Assembly: GCF_020514095.1 (NCBI RefSeq)
Contig: NZ_VTKY01000001.1
Span: forward strand, 124,001-188,000
Source: Synechococcus sp. MU1643
GTDB lineage: Bacteria; Cyanobacteriota; Cyanobacteriia; PCC-6307; Cyanobiaceae
Direction of reading: 5' to 3'
DNA length: 64,000 nucleotides
Every line of letters starts with the position of its first letter. Position 1 is the stretch's first letter. The notes under the pieces were generated by a model. The model was not told the origin of the DNA. It saw nothing but the letters and a program-made list of their open reading frames with translations, and did no database searches. Below are positions 11,046 through 21,105 of this stretch, in pieces. The translations under genes were made by a program, and so were the position numbers.

Positions 11046-11721
11046 CGTCGATATCGCTCATTCCCATCAACTCATCAATGTTGCTGGGCTTGACGGAGCC
11101 GCCGTACTGAATCACCAGATCGGGGGATCCCACCCAGCTTCGAATCAGACCGCAGATGCGGTTGGCTTCTTCGGCAGCGCAGGTTTTGCCTGTGCCGATC
11201 GCCCAGATCGGTTCGTAGGCGACCACTAACTTCTCTGCATCGAGACCCTCGAGTCCCTGCTCGATCTGGCGGCGGATCACCCGTTCGGCTTCGCCCCGTT
11301 CTCGTTGCTCATCGCTTTCGCCAACGCAAACGATCGGAATCAGACCATTGGACTGGGATGACCTGGCCCGGTGGTTGATCTGCTCGTCGCTTTCGCTGAA
11401 GTATTTCCGGGGTTCGCTGTGGCCCACGATCGTGTGGGTCACACCATGCTCCTTGAGCATCGCTGGGGAGATCTCCCCAGTGAAGGCCCCTTGGCCTTCC
11501 CAGTGCACGTTCTGGCTTGACAGGCAGAGACGGGAGTTCTGGCTGAGTTCCGCCATGGTCGACAGCGCCGTGAAGGGTGGTGCCAGCACCAGATCACGGT
11601 CGTCTGGGGTTTCGGTAATCAGTGGCAGGAAGGCTTCCATGAATTCCCGCGACTGGGCGCAGGTCATGTGCATCTTCCAGTTGCCAGCGATCACCGGTCT
11701 GCGCACGCCTTGCTTCCCCAT
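10975..11721 (-). CDS. tpiA: Triosephosphate isomerase
   Basis: Interconverts dihydroxyacetone phosphate and glyceraldehyde-3-phosphate in glycolysis and the Calvin cycle. The protein has 248 residues, normal length. The catalytic Lys lies in AGNWKMHMT near residue 16. The catalytic His lies in [11 protein letters not shown] near residue 99. The catalytic Glu lies in [12 protein letters not shown], and the phosphate-binding YGGSVKPSN and GVLVGGASL are at the C-terminus. The start is ATG at 11721. It heads the minus-strand tpiA-folP-glycosyltransferase cluster, downstream of the S4-domain gene. Confidence 0.97.
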   Translation of the reverse strand: MGKQGVRRPVIAGNWKMHMTCAQSREFMEAFLPLITETPDDRDLVLAPPFTALSTMAELSQNSRLCLSSQNVHWEGQGAFTGEISPAMLKEHGVTHTIVGHSEPRKYFSESDEQINHRARSSQSNGLIPIVCVGESDEQRERGEAERVIRRQIEQGLEGLDAEKLVVAYEPIWAIGTGKTCAAEEANRICGLIRSWVGSPDLVIQYGGSVKPSNIDELMGMSDIDGVLVGGASLEPESFGRIANYQAA

Positions 11722-11738
11722 GGAATGTGGCAGCCAAC

Positions 11739-11960
11739 TTACGGCCCGGTCGCGTTTTCGCCCCCGACAAAGGACTCCTCCCCTGCAAGCACAACCCGAT
11801 CTCCCGGGGAAAGCTGACGTCCCCGCCGGGTTTCAACGCTTCCATTGACTTCCACTTCACCCATTTGAATGCGTTGCTTCGCTTCACCGCCGGTGGAGAC
11901 CCAACCCTTCCATTTCAGGAACTGATCCAGCTTCATTGGAGAGAGTTCTGATTTCACCAT
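11739..11960 (-). CDS. S4-domain RNA-binding protein
   Basis: Protein of 73 residues made almost entirely of one S4 domain ([42 protein letters not shown], given here as its landmarks MKLDQFL, GGEAKQ and [11 protein letters not shown]). This is the small YaaA/RlbA-like class, which binds structured RNA and is often linked with ribosome assembly. ATG at 11960 is preferred over the longer frame because the extension runs across the start of the divergent ABC gene at 11976. It ends 17 bases before the tpiA start. Confidence 0.85.
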   Translation of the reverse strand: MVKSELSPMKLDQFLKWKGWVSTGGEAKQRIQMGEVEVNGSVETRRGRQLSPGDRVVLAGEESFVGGENATGP

Positions 11961-11975
11961 TGATACTGTGCCGGG

Positions 11976-13721
11976 ATGCTGACCCCATCCCAGGCCGGAT
12001 TCCGCCGGCTGCTGCCGCTGCTTCGCCCCCACTTGCGGGAACTGCTCTGGGGGGGCTGCTGCATGGTGGTTTACGTCGGTAGCTTTCCGCTGCTCGTGCA
12101 GCTGGCCGGGGACTTGTTCCCAGCGCTGGGGTCGGGCGATCTTGCTCGCGTGTTTCAGCTGATCGGGCTGGCGTTGCTGATCTTTGCTGTTCAGAAAATC
12201 GCCCAGTTCGGTCAGGACTCTCTTCTTGCCGGGCCTGCATTGCTGGTGAGCCAGGACTTACGGCGCGATTTGTTCCGCCGCTTGCAGACCGTGGAGCTGG
12301 GAGCGCTGGAGAAGCTCTCGGCCGGTGATCTCACCTACCGCTTCACAGAAGACGCAGATCGCGTCAGCGAGGTGCTCTACAAGACCATTCACGACACGGT
12401 TCCCAGCGTGCTTCAGCTCTTTGCTGTGCTGGGGATGATGCTTTGGCTCGACTGGAAACTGACGCTGGCCATCCTGTTGCTGGCACCGGTGATCGTCTGG
12501 TTGATCAGCCTGTTTGGTGCGCGCGTTATGGCGGCCACTGAACGCAGTCAGAAAAAGGTGAGTGAACTGGCCGGTCTGCTTGGTGAGGCCATCGAAGGTT
12601 TGCCCCTGGTGCGTGCTTTTGCCGCTGAGCCTTGGCTGCAGGAGCGTTTTGAGACGGAAATCGACCAGCACCGGCAGGCTCGCCACCGCACCTACAGCCT
12701 CTTGGCGCTGCAGCATCCGGTGGTTGGCATCATCGAGGTGGTGGGTCTGTTTGCCGTATTGGCCCTCGGAGCCTGGCGGATTAAGACCGGGGACCTGAGC
12801 ATTGCCGGGCTGAGCAGTTACTTGACGGGGCTGATCGTGCTGATCGATCCCATTGCCCACGTCACCAACAACTTCAACGAATTCCAGCAGGGGCAGGCGT
12901 CGCTGCGACGTCTGCGTGAGATCGAGAGAGAGCCTCAGGAGGCTGCTGATCCAGCCGAGGCGCAATCCATCGGTGCTCTCCGAGGTGATCTGGTTTTTGA
13001 TCAGGTGAGCTTTGGCTATGACCCAGCCCAGCCAGTGCTGCATCAGTTCAATCTGCGGGCGGATGCCGGTCAGGTGCTGGCCATCGTTGGCCCCTCCGGT
13101 GCGGGCAAAAGCACCTTGCTGTCGCTCCTGCTGCGATTTAACACCGTTCAACAGGGTGAGATTTGTCTTGATGGCACCGACATCAGCCTGATGCGCGCCC
13201 GTGAGCTGCGTCAGCAGGTGGCCCTGGTTCCGCAGCGCACAACCGTGTTCTCCGGAACCGTTGCTGAAGCGATTCGGTTCGGGCGTCGTGCGACGGACGA
13301 TGAGGTGCGCGATGCGGCTCGGTTGGCCAATGCGGATGATTTCATCCGTGCCTTCCCCCGGGGGTATGACACCCAGCTTGAGGAACGGGGAACCAACGTT
13401 TCCGGAGGACAACTGCAGCGGATCGCCATTGCCCGGGCGGTGCTTGGCAACCCAGCGCTGTTGCTGCTGGATGAAGCCACCAGTGCCCTCGATGCTGAAG
13501 CCGAGGCTGCGGTGCAACTTGGACTGAAGCAGGCGATGAAGGGACGAACGGTGTTGGTGATCGCTCACCGTCTGGCCACGGTGCAGGAAGCCGATCGAAT
13601 CGTGGTTCTTGAGAAAGGTGCTGTTGTCGATCGAGGAACCCACGATGAATTGATGCAGCGTGGTGGGCGTTATCGCGAATTGTGCGAACGGCAGTTCATT
13701 CGAGATCAGCAAAAGACTTGA
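11976..13721 (+). CDS. ABC exporter, fused membrane and ATPase domains (MsbA-like)
   Basis: Half-size ABC exporter of 581 residues. The N-terminal transmembrane domain has about six hydrophobic segments (residues about 20-310). The ATPase domain follows, with Walker A GPSGAGKST near residue 371, signature VSGGQLQRIAIARA near 475, Walker B LLLLDEATSALDA and switch His in VIAHRLAT. Such proteins work as dimers and export lipids, peptides or drugs; the substrate cannot be read here. Divergent from the S4-domain gene with only 15 bases between starts. A DUF6447 gene follows 49 bases downstream. Confidence 0.93.
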   Translation: MLTPSQAGFRRLLPLLRPHLRELLWGGCCMVVYVGSFPLLVQLAGDLFPALGSGDLARVFQLIGLALLIFAVQKIAQFGQDSLLAGPALLVSQDLRRDLFRRLQTVELGALEKLSAGDLTYRFTEDADRVSEVLYKTIHDTVPSVLQLFAVLGMMLWLDWKLTLAILLLAPVIVWLISLFGARVMAATERSQKKVSELAGLLGEAIEGLPLVRAFAAEPWLQERFETEIDQHRQARHRTYSLLALQHPVVGIIEVVGLFAVLALGAWRIKTGDLSIAGLSSYLTGLIVLIDPIAHVTNNFNEFQQGQASLRRLREIEREPQEAADPAEAQSIGALRGDLVFDQVSFGYDPAQPVLHQFNLRADAGQVLAIVGPSGAGKSTLLSLLLRFNTVQQGEICLDGTDISLMRARELRQQVALVPQRTTVFSGTVAEAIRFGRRATDDEVRDAARLANADDFIRAFPRGYDTQLEERGTNVSGGQLQRIAIARAVLGNPALLLLDEATSALDAEAEAAVQLGLKQAMKGRTVLVIAHRLATVQEADRIVVLEKGAVVDRGTHDELMQRGGRYRELCERQFIRDQQKT

Positions 13722-13770
13722 ATCCCTCTACGATCTGGCCGCCGGCACACCGCCATCCCGGCAATAAACG

Positions 13771-14001
13771 ATGACTGATTCTGCAGCCAACAACCCTGTC
13801 TTGACCTTTGAGGGCAAGCGCTATGACCTCAATACGCTTCCCGATGAGCTCAAGGAACTTGTGCGTGGCATGCAGGTTGCCGACGCTCAGCTGCGGATGC
13901 ACGAAGACACCCTCAAGGTTCTAGCGGTGGGCCGTCAGAGCCTGGCCACACAGCTCAATGAAAGGCTCAAGTCTGTGACTCCGTTGCCTGATCAGGGTTG
14001 A
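13771..14001 (+). CDS. DUF6447 family small protein
   Basis: Protein of 76 residues. The pattern VLTFEGKRYDLNTLPDELKELVRGMQVAD, with a C-terminal helix ending in AVGRQSLATQLNERL, matches the small DUF6447 family (beta-hairpin then two helices). Function unknown. The start is ATG at 13771. It sits between the ABC exporter and a bidirectional terminator. Confidence 0.7.
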   Translation: MTDSAANNPVLTFEGKRYDLNTLPDELKELVRGMQVADAQLRMHEDTLKVLAVGRQSLATQLNERLKSVTPLPDQG

Positions 14002-14010
14002 TCGCCCGCC

Positions 14011-14045
14011 AATAAAAAAGGGGGCTGTTGAGCCCCTTTTTTATT
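14011..14045. terminator. Bidirectional intrinsic terminator
   Basis: A GC-rich stem (GGGGCT and AGCCCC, loop GTTG) is flanked by A6 on the left and T6 on the right, extended by AAT/ATT. It lies between the convergent DUF6447 and symporter genes, so it can end transcripts from both sides. Confidence 0.92.
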
Positions 14046-14059
14046 GCTCGTCGTTATGC

Positions 14060-15412
14060 TCAGTCGCTGAAACTGTAGCCCTTGGTGAGTTTGAACACCG
14101 TTCCGGACAGCAGGATCAAGGCCACGAGGTTCGGGAGAGCCATCAGGCCGTTCAGGGTGTCGGCGATCGACCAGATCACTCCACGGTCGCCGGCGATAGC
14201 ACCAATCACCACAACAGCCACCCAAGTCAAACGAAAGGGCAGCACGGCGGACTGACCGAACAGATAGGTGGTGCAGCGCTCGCCATAGAAGCTCCAGCCG
14301 AGAATGGTTGTAAAGGCGAAGACCACCAACCCCAGGGTGACCACCACGCCGCTTCCTGCGATGCCGGTGTTGAAGGCGGTGATTGAGAGATCTGCTCCGC
14401 TCAGGTTTTCGCCTGCTGCATCGATGATCAGATTGGCTTTGGTGGTGATGATCACCAGAGCGGTCATTGTGCAGATGATCAGGGTGTCGATGAAGGTGCC
14501 CAGCATCGCCACCGTGCCTTGGCGGACGGGATCATCGGTTTTGGCAGCCGCGTGAGCGATCGGAGCGCTCCCCAGGCCTGCTTCATTGGAGAAGATGCCC
14601 CGTTTGAACCCCATCAGCACAACCTGACCGAGGGCACCACCGGCCGCAGCTTTGCCAGAGAAGGCGTTGGAGAAAATTGTGGCGAAGGCTTCAGGCACGC
14701 TCCCCAGATTTGCCAACAACACCAGAAGGCATGCAGCGATGTAGAGGATCGACATCAACGGAACAATGGTGGAGGCCGCCTGGGCGATGCGCTTGATGCC
14801 CCCGATGACGACAGCAAAAACCAGGGCCGCCAAAATCACACCGGTCGCCAGCTTCGGGATGCCGATCAGGCTCAAGGCTGACGACACCTCAAAGGCCTGA
14901 ACCCCGTTGCCGATGCCGAATCCCGCCAACATGCCGAAGAGGGCAAACAGGCCAGCCATCCAGCTCCAGTCGCTTCCGAGTCCGTTGCGGATGTAATACA
15001 TCGGACCACCCACGTGGTTGCCGTCTCCATCGGTTTCGCGGAACTGAACCGCGAGTACAGCTTCGGCGTACTTGGTCGCAATGCCGAAGATCGCGATGAT
15101 CCACATCCAAAAGACGGCACCAGGTCCACCAACGGCAATGGCTCCAGCAACACCGGCGATGTTTCCCGTGCCAATCGTTGCCGACAACGACGTCATCAGC
15201 GCTTGAAAGGGGGTGATCTCTCCTTCGGTTTGAGATGCGGCAGGACGCAGCATCATTGAGATGCCGTAGCCCAGCCGTTGCAGCGGCATGAACCGCAGAC
15301 CCACCATCAGAAGAATGCCCGTTGCGGCAATTAAAAGGACAGTGGGCCATCCCCAGACGATGCTGTTGATCGGGCTATTGATGGCCTGAATGGTCGACTC
15401 GACTCCGCCCAT
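14060..15412 (-). CDS. Sodium:alanine symporter (AGCS family)
   Basis: Inner-membrane Na+-coupled transporter for alanine or glycine, 450 residues from the preferred ATG at 15412. About ten hydrophobic segments are visible. AGCS hallmarks are SLSATIGTGNIAGVAGAIAVGGPGAVFWMW (N-terminal signature), GGPMYYI, and FKRGIFSNEAGLGSAPIAHAAA. The frame is open upstream to a TTG at 15463, but the extra 17 residues are polar and not typical of the family. It is downstream of a DUF3386 gene on the same strand; the two could share a promoter. Confidence 0.92.
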   Translation of the reverse strand: MGGVESTIQAINSPINSIVWGWPTVLLIAATGILLMVGLRFMPLQRLGYGISMMLRPAASQTEGEITPFQALMTSLSATIGTGNIAGVAGAIAVGGPGAVFWMWIIAIFGIATKYAEAVLAVQFRETDGDGNHVGGPMYYIRNGLGSDWSWMAGLFALFGMLAGFGIGNGVQAFEVSSALSLIGIPKLATGVILAALVFAVVIGGIKRIAQAASTIVPLMSILYIAACLLVLLANLGSVPEAFATIFSNAFSGKAAAGGALGQVVLMGFKRGIFSNEAGLGSAPIAHAAAKTDDPVRQGTVAMLGTFIDTLIICTMTALVIITTKANLIIDAAGENLSGADLSITAFNTGIAGSGVVVTLGLVVFAFTTILGWSFYGERCTTYLFGQSAVLPFRLTWVAVVVIGAIAGDRGVIWSIADTLNGLMALPNLVALILLSGTVFKLTKGYSFSD

Positions 15413-15468
15413 GCCTTTCAACAGGTTTGGGCGGATGGTCTCATAGCCGGCTTGTGCCGGCAATCAAC

Positions 15469-16134
15469 TCAGAGTGATTCGAGATCTTCAAAGCGGAAGG
15501 TCTGGCTTCCGGTGGGTGTATCGCCATGGGCTTCGGTGGTCACGACCCGCTCGGCCAGCACCCAGGGGCCATCCCCAGGCAGGGGAGAGAAGCTGTCTTT
15601 GAAGCTGCTGCGACCGCCCCGTGCTTCTCCCGTTGCCGGGTCGGAATACTGACTGGTGTAGGTGTGACTGAGGTAGCCCGCACCCGTGTCGGTGACATCG
15701 GTGGTGTAGATCGTCACGACAGTGCCGTGGATGTGACGGTGAACCATGGTCACCACGTCATCCTTGATGCGGTATTTGTCCCCTGCTCCTTTGCCGCCGA
15801 CCAGGACTTCGGTTCCGACATCGTTGGTGTCACCGGCGGTGAAGGTGTTCTCACCGTGGGTCTGCTCGAAGCTGCGACGCACGCGATGGATGGCGACTTC
15901 CCAGAGCTGGGAATTCACCGCCTTGAGGATCTCTTCGTTTTCGATCCCTTCCACCTTGGCTTTGAGATCTGCGCCGATCTCAAACTTGCCCTCGACCCGT
16001 TGATCCCCCTGCTGCCAGATGCAGCGTCCGCGGTAGCCGGGGAATCCAGGCGCCCAGGTGTAGCGGTTTTCGTAGGCGCGACGGAAGTCATCACGCAGGT
16101 CACTACCAGACTTAACGGGAACGGAGGCTGTCAC
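15469..16134 (-). CDS. DUF3386 family protein
   Basis: Soluble protein of 221 residues without signal peptide or membrane segment. It matches the cyanobacterial DUF3386 family in its N-terminal DLRDDFRRAYENRYTW and the pattern HTYTSQYSDPATGEARGG toward the C-terminus. It is rich in beta-forming sequence. The function is unknown. The start is a GTG at 16134. It is 35 bases downstream of the carB stop on the same strand and 56 bases upstream of the symporter start, so it may be read from the carB transcript. Confidence 0.75.
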   Translation of the reverse strand: MTASVPVKSGSDLRDDFRRAYENRYTWAPGFPGYRGRCIWQQGDQRVEGKFEIGADLKAKVEGIENEEILKAVNSQLWEVAIHRVRRSFEQTHGENTFTAGDTNDVGTEVLVGGKGAGDKYRIKDDVVTMVHRHIHGTVVTIYTTDVTDTGAGYLSHTYTSQYSDPATGEARGGRSSFKDSFSPLPGDGPWVLAERVVTTEAHGDTPTGSQTFRFEDLESL

Positions 16135-16169
16135 AGCGGTGAGATGGCTTCTGCAACCCTACCGGTGGC

Positions 16170-19100
16170 CTAACGCTGCATGGCGTGAACGTCCTGCAGG
16201 GCATGGATGCTGAGCCTTGGCTGTTGCTGGAGCGCTGAGATCGCCTCCACCGCCGCGCGTGCTCCCGCGAGGGTCGTCACCGTTGGCACGGCGTAATCGA
16301 GCGCTGCTCGACGCAGGTACTTGTCGTCATGGGCAGCTTGCCGACCGATCGGTGTGTTGATCACCAGCTGCACCTGTTTGGAGCGGATCTGATCCTCGAT
16401 GTTGGGGCGCCCTTCGTGCACCTTGAGCACCGATTGCACCTTCAATCCCGCGTTGGCGAGAACCTGAGCCGTGCCCGAGGTGGCCGTGACATCGAACCCG
16501 AGTTCGATCAGCCGAGCGGCGATGGGCACCAGCGCCTGCTTGTCCCTGTCGTGGGTGGAGAGGAACACCGTCCCCTGGGTGGGCAGAGCTTCTCCAGCGC
16601 CGAGTTCAGCCTTGGCATAGGCCATGCCGAAACTGTCGGCGGATCCCATCACCTCTCCCGTGGAGCGCATTTCTGGCCCCAGCACCGTGTCCGCCCCCGG
16701 GAAGCGCCGGAACGGCAGCACCGCCTCCTTGATCGACTGAAGCGGTGGCTTCGGTTCGCTGGTCATGCCGATGTCGGTCAGGGTTTCGCCCGCCATCAGT
16801 CGGGTTGCCAGGCGAGCAAGTGGTTGTCCTGTGGCCTTGGCGACGAAGGGAACAGTCCTTGAGGCGCGGGGGTTGGCTTCGATGATGTAGACGACCTCCG
16901 ATCCATCAGTGTTGCGCTGCACGGCGAACTGAAGGTTGATCAGACCCCGCACCTCGAGGGTTTGCGCCAGGGAGAGACTCCAATCGCGAATCGTGTTCAG
17001 TGCCGCCTCGCCGAGGGAGACCGCCGGCAAGCAGCAGGCTGAGTCTCCGGAATGGATTCCCGCCGGTTCGATGTGCTCCATCAGACCACCGATAGTTACA
17101 GCACCGGTGTGATCGCAGAGCGCGTCCACGTCCACCTCAACGGCATTCTCGAGGTACTGGTCAATCAGCACCGGATGGTCTGGCTCCACTTGAACGGCTT
17201 CGCGCATGTAGCGGTTGAGTTCCTCTTCGTCGAACACCACCTCCATGGCTCGTCCGCCCAAGACGTAGGAGGGACGTACGACGACTGGATAGCCCACCCT
17301 CGTCGCCACGGCCCGTGCCTCCTCCTCACTGCGTGCCAATCCATTGCGGGGTTGGCGGATGTTCAGATTCCGGAGGATGGCTTCGAACTGTTCGCGGTCC
17401 TCGGCCCGGTCGATCGATTCAGGAGAGGTGCCCCAGATGCTGGTGCCGGTTGCGCGCCCCTCAGCACTATCAAGCCAGCGCAGCAGGGGAATCGCGAGTT
17501 TTAGAGGCGTTTGTCCACCGAACTGCACCACCACGCCATCGGGACGCTCCGCTTCGATCACATTGAGAACGTCCTCCAAGGTGAGCGGTTCGAAGTAGAG
17601 GCTGTCGCTGGTGTCGTAATCGGTGGACACCGTTTCCGGATTGCTGTTCACCATCACCGTGGTGATCCCTTGATCTTGCCCTGCAAAGGAGGCATGGCAG
17701 CAGCAGTAGTCGAATTCGATCCCCTGCCCGATCCTGTTGGGTCCACCGCCTAGGATCATCATCTTTCGGCCGCCTTCGCGGCGACTTACCTCAGATGAAG
17801 CGGGAAGGGGTTTGAGGGATCCGTCGGCCTGCAGGGTCTGCAAGGGACGCTCGTAGGTCGAGTAGTGATAAGGAGTGGAGGAAGCGAACTCTGCAGCGCA
17901 GGTGTCGACGGTTTTAAAGATGGCGCGAATATCGAGCTGATGACGCCGCTGACGCACCGACAATTCGTCGCTGTTGGTTTGCCACGCGATCTGTCGGTCT
18001 GAAAAACCCAGCTGCTTTGCTTCAAACAGGCTTTCGGCATCCAGCTGCTCCAGGCTTTTGCCCTTGATCAGCCTTGCCTCTGCGTCAATGATGCGTCGCA
18101 GTTTGGCCAGGAACCAGGGGTCAATTCTGCTGATCCGATGAATCTCCTCATCACTGCGTCCGCGCACCATCGCCGTACGCACGCTGAGGATGCGCTCTGG
18201 AGAGGGGGTCCTCAACTGGCGATCCAGCTCGCCATCGGTGAGTTCCGGTTCCTCCCGGTCGCCTCCCCATCCCGAGAATCCCGTTTCCAGGGAGCGCACA
18301 GCTTTCTGGAAGGACTCTTCGAAGCAACGGCCGATGGCCATTGCTTCGCCCACTGATTTCATCGAGGTGGTGAGTACGGCCGGACTGCCTCGGAATTTTT
18401 CGAAGGCGAAGCGCGGGATTTTGGTGACGACGTAATCAATGGTCGGCTCGAAGCAGGCAGGCGTCTTGCCGGTGATGTCGTTGAGGATTTCGTCGAGGGT
18501 GTAGCCGACGGCGAGGCGTGCGGCAATCTTGGCGATCGGGAATCCGGTGGCCTTGCTAGCCAAGGCCGAGGATCGACTCACCCTGGGATTCATCTCAATC
18601 ACCACAACATTGCCGTTGTCGGGATTAATCGCGAATTGGATGTTGCTGCCGCCCGTTGCGACACCGATTTCGCGAATGATGGCGATTGATTGGTCGCGAA
18701 GTCGCTGGTATTCCCGGTCGGTGAGGGTCTGGGCCGGAGCCACCGTGATCGAATCCCCCGTATGCACCCCCATGGGGTCGAGGTTTTCGATGCTGCAGAC
18801 GATCACGACGTTATCCGCCAGATCACGCATCACTTCAAGCTCGAATTCCTTCCAGCCAAGGAGCGATTGCTCGATCAGAATCTGAGAAACCGGACTCGCC
18901 TCAAGTCCGCTCTTGCAGATTGCTGCGTATTCCTCGGGGTTGTAGGCAATGCCGCCGCCACTTCCCCCCAGGGTGAAGGCAGGTCGGATGATCCGGGGAA
19001 AACTGCCGATCGCGGCCCCAACGGCCTCTGCTTCCTCTTGGGTTGAGGCAATCCCTGAAGGGCAGACCTTGACGCCGATGCGCTCCATCGCCTGCTTGAA

Positions 19101-19493
19101 CAGCAGACGGTCTTCTGCTTTCTGGATCGCCTTGAGGTCGGCACCGATCAACTCGACGCCGAAGCGTTCCAGGGTGCCGTTTTCCGCCAGGGTGACTGCC
19201 AGATTTAGGGCGGTCTGTCCACCCATGGTGGGAAGCAGAGCATCCGGGCGCTCCTTTTCGATGACCCGGGTGACGACATCCGGCGTGAGCGGCTCGATGT
19301 AAGTCCGATCAGCCATCTCCGGGTCGGTCATGATCGACGCCGGGTTGGAGTTGATCAGAATGACTTCATATCCCTCGGCTCTAAGGGCTTTGCAGGCCTG
19401 GGTTCCTGAGTAATCGAACTCGCAGGCTTGGCCGATCACAATCGGACCAGATCCCACTAAAAGAATGCGACGCAGGTCAGACCGCCTCGGCAT
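16170..19493 (-). CDS. carB: Carbamoyl-phosphate synthase large subunit
   Basis: Makes carbamoyl phosphate from bicarbonate, ATP and ammonia delivered by CarA, for arginine and pyrimidine synthesis. The protein has 1107 residues, full length. It shows two tandem ATP-grasp halves: [19 protein letters not shown] at residues about 12-30, and its repeat [18 protein letters not shown] near 583-600. The metal-binding [12 protein letters not shown] and [12 protein letters not shown] motifs occur in each half. The C-terminal MGS-like allosteric domain ([18 protein letters not shown]) is present. carA is not in the window. ATG at 19493 is the usual N-terminus. The gene is divergent from the DUF3318 gene. 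Confidence 0.98.
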   Translation of the reverse strand: MPRRSDLRRILLVGSGPIVIGQACEFDYSGTQACKALRAEGYEVILINSNPASIMTDPEMADRTYIEPLTPDVVTRVIEKERPDALLPTMGGQTALNLAVTLAENGTLERFGVELIGADLKAIQKAEDRLLFKQAMERIGVKVCPSGIASTQEEAEAVGAAIGSFPRIIRPAFTLGGSGGGIAYNPEEYAAICKSGLEASPVSQILIEQSLLGWKEFELEVMRDLADNVVIVCSIENLDPMGVHTGDSITVAPAQTLTDREYQRLRDQSIAIIREIGVATGGSNIQFAINPDNGNVVVIEMNPRVSRSSALASKATGFPIAKIAARLAVGYTLDEILNDITGKTPACFEPTIDYVVTKIPRFAFEKFRGSPAVLTTSMKSVGEAMAIGRCFEESFQKAVRSLETGFSGWGGDREEPELTDGELDRQLRTPSPERILSVRTAMVRGRSDEEIHRISRIDPWFLAKLRRIIDAEARLIKGKSLEQLDAESLFEAKQLGFSDRQIAWQTNSDELSVRQRRHQLDIRAIFKTVDTCAAEFASSTPYHYSTYERPLQTLQADGSLKPLPASSEVSRREGGRKMMILGGGPNRIGQGIEFDYCCCHASFAGQDQGITTVMVNSNPETVSTDYDTSDSLYFEPLTLEDVLNVIEAERPDGVVVQFGGQTPLKLAIPLLRWLDSAEGRATGTSIWGTSPESIDRAEDREQFEAILRNLNIRQPRNGLARSEEEARAVATRVGYPVVVRPSYVLGGRAMEVVFDEEELNRYMREAVQVEPDHPVLIDQYLENAVEVDVDALCDHTGAVTIGGLMEHIEPAGIHSGDSACCLPAVSLGEAALNTIRDWSLSLAQTLEVRGLINLQFAVQRNTDGSEVVYIIEANPRASRTVPFVAKATGQPLARLATRLMAGETLTDIGMTSEPKPPLQSIKEAVLPFRRFPGADTVLGPEMRSTGEVMGSADSFGMAYAKAELGAGEALPTQGTVFLSTHDRDKQALVPIAARLIELGFDVTATSGTAQVLANAGLKVQSVLKVHEGRPNIEDQIRSKQVQLVINTPIGRQAAHDDKYLRRAALDYAVPTVTTLAGARAAVEAISALQQQPRLSIHALQDVHAMQR

Positions 19494-19597
19494 GGGAAAT
19501 CGTCCTTGGCCAAACAGTTCAAGCCTCTCACGCGGCCTTGCCCCGACCGCGGGACTTGGCCTCGCTACGGTGAGTGCAGATCAGCACCAGAGTTGCA

Positions 19598-20233
19598 ATG
19601 AGTGAGCTCCAGCGCCTGAAGGGGCTGCTGCCACCGGAAATGCAGAGCTGGGTGTTTGTGGAATCAGCTGCTGCAGTCGATCCTCCATTGATCACCCTGG
19701 AAGAGATCGGGCGGGATGAAGTGGAGATCCAGGTGGATCTCGATGAATGGGATGCCCTCGCGCTGGACCATCGCAATCTCTTGTTCTGGCACGAGGTTGG
19801 CCGCATTCAGAACGACACGATTCCTCGGGATGGTTGGGAGATGGCGGCTCTCGCCATCGGCCTCGGGGGAGCCATCGGTGAATTGTGGGTTCAGGACGGC
19901 CTGCTGCTGATGATGGCCCTTGGCCTTTCCGGATTCGCGGGCTACAGGCTGTACCTGAAGAACAATTCTGAAAAGCGTCTTCAAGACGCCATCAGCGCTG
20001 ATGAGCGCGCGATTGACCTGGCCTGCCGGTTTGGTTACAGCGTGCCCAATGCCTACCGCAGTTTGGGGGGAGCGCTGAAGGACTTGGTCGAGAAGACCCG
20101 CAAGAAGCGCCGCCGCAGCTACTACGAAGACCGTCTTGAGGCCCTGCGCAAGAGCGCCAGCAAGGCCAGAGCTGAAATGGCCCAACAGGAGGGCTCACGT
20201 AGTTCCGTCACCAGTGAGAATGTTTATGGATAG
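19598..20233 (+). CDS. DUF3318 family membrane protein
   Basis: Protein of 211 residues. A soluble N-terminus (LLPPEMQSWVFVES, LDEWDALALDHRNLLFWHEVGRIQ) is followed by two hydrophobic stretches near residues 90-125 and a strongly basic coiled tail (KTRKKRRRSYYEDRLEAL). The pattern is that of DUF3318, found widely in cyanobacteria. The HEVGR segment faintly resembles a zinc-protease HExxH but lacks the second His. ATG at 19598 was chosen over an upstream start at 19574. The stop overlaps the rsfS start by 8 bases, so the two are translationally linked. Confidence 0.75.
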   Translation: MSELQRLKGLLPPEMQSWVFVESAAAVDPPLITLEEIGRDEVEIQVDLDEWDALALDHRNLLFWHEVGRIQNDTIPRDGWEMAALAIGLGGAIGELWVQDGLLLMMALGLSGFAGYRLYLKNNSEKRLQDAISADERAIDLACRFGYSVPNAYRSLGGALKDLVEKTRKKRRRSYYEDRLEALRKSASKARAEMAQQEGSRSSVTSENVYG

Positions 20234-20582
20234 CGAGAAGCTTGCTGAGTTGGTGGCAGACGCCTGCGATGACCGCAAGGCCACTGATATCCGACTAATC
20301 CGCGTTGATGAAGTCTCCAGCCTTGCCGATTGGATGGTCATCGCCGGTGGTCAGTCCGATGTTCAGGTGCGTGCCATTGCACGGTCTGTTGAAGACCGCT
20401 TGGAGACGGAGGCAGACCTGCTTCCTTTGCGGAAGGAAGGGCTGAATGAGGGGCGCTGGGCTCTTCTGGACTACGGCGACGTCATCGTTCATGTGCTGAT
20501 GCCCGATGAGCGCGGCTACTACGACCTTGAGGCGTTTTGGAGTCACGGTGAAAGCCGAACCTTCTTACCGTCGGATAACTAG
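20226..20582 (+). CDS. rsfS: Ribosomal silencing factor RsfS
   Basis: Binds ribosomal protein L14 on the large subunit and blocks subunit joining when nutrients are scarce. Protein of 118 residues from ATG 20226. Family hallmarks are an N-terminal helix KLAELVADACDDRKATDI, then SLADWMVIAGGQSDVQVRAIARSV, then WALLDYGDVIVHVLMPDERGYYDLE. Length and order are normal for RsfS/Iojap. The ATG lies inside the last codons of the DUF3318 gene. A longer frame begins at 20136 but would add a non-conserved Arg-rich extension. Confidence 0.95.
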   Translation: MDSEKLAELVADACDDRKATDIRLIRVDEVSSLADWMVIAGGQSDVQVRAIARSVEDRLETEADLLPLRKEGLNEGRWALLDYGDVIVHVLMPDERGYYDLEAFWSHGESRTFLPSDN

Positions 20583-20593
20583 CCGCTTGCCCC

Positions 20594-21088
20594 ATGCCAG
20601 AAGCGGTGTCCTGCCCCGTTCCGCCGGAGCAGCGGCCACTTGAAGAGTTTCAGCAGCTCTGCGAGTCATGGTTCTTTTCTTGGCCAGCGGGGCAAGCTCC
20701 TCGCCTGACTCAACGCCTTGCCGGCTTCTGGCTGCTGATACTTCCGGTCTGCAGCTTGATTGCCAGTGGGAGTTGGACCTTGAAGCAGGATCCGCCCAGG
20801 CTCTTGGCCTCAGCCGCTGTTGCAGCTCTTGTGCTCCCCCTGCTGCTACTGGTTCGGCAATGGCTTGGATGGACTTACGTCATGCAGAGGCTTCTGCGTG
20901 AATCCGTCGACTACGAGGAATCCGGCTGGTACGACGGGCAGACTTGGGAAAAGCCGCTGTCCTGGCGGGAACGGGATCTTCTTGTGGCCCGGCATGAGGT
21001 TCGCCCGATCCTTGGTCGTCTGGGACGAGCCATGGCCACATCGGCGGGTTTGATGCTGGCCGGTGCCAGTCTCTGTCAGGCTCTCTGA
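20594..21088 (+). CDS. ycf36: Ycf36/CGLD27 family membrane protein (DUF1230)
   Basis: Protein of 164 residues with the family start CPVPPEQRPLEEFQQLCESWFFSW, landmarks CPVPPEQ and LxxSWFF. Two hydrophobic segments follow at about residues 46-62 and 74-90. Then comes the conserved polar block ESVDYEESGWYDGQTWEKPLSWRERD. The family is shared by cyanobacteria and plastids (CGLD27 in plants, reported to be needed under light or manganese/iron stress); its biochemical role is unclear. It begins 11 bases after rsfS and precedes the asparaginase gene, within a plus-strand run of four genes. Confidence 0.85.
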   Translation: MPEAVSCPVPPEQRPLEEFQQLCESWFFSWPAGQAPRLTQRLAGFWLLILPVCSLIASGSWTLKQDPPRLLASAAVAALVLPLLLLVRQWLGWTYVMQRLLRESVDYEESGWYDGQTWEKPLSWRERDLLVARHEVRPILGRLGRAMATSAGLMLAGASLCQAL

Positions 21089-21105
21089 ACAAATCGGGGT
21101 GTCCG

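Noticed and set aside
12258-13712. 484-codon minus-strand frame
   Set aside because: Antisense to the ABC exporter, whose motifs are complete; the frame has no family features and is a codon-bias shadow.
19598-20233. Zinc-protease motif (HEVGR) in the DUF3318 protein
   Set aside because: The HExxH pattern is incomplete and no third ligand is present.
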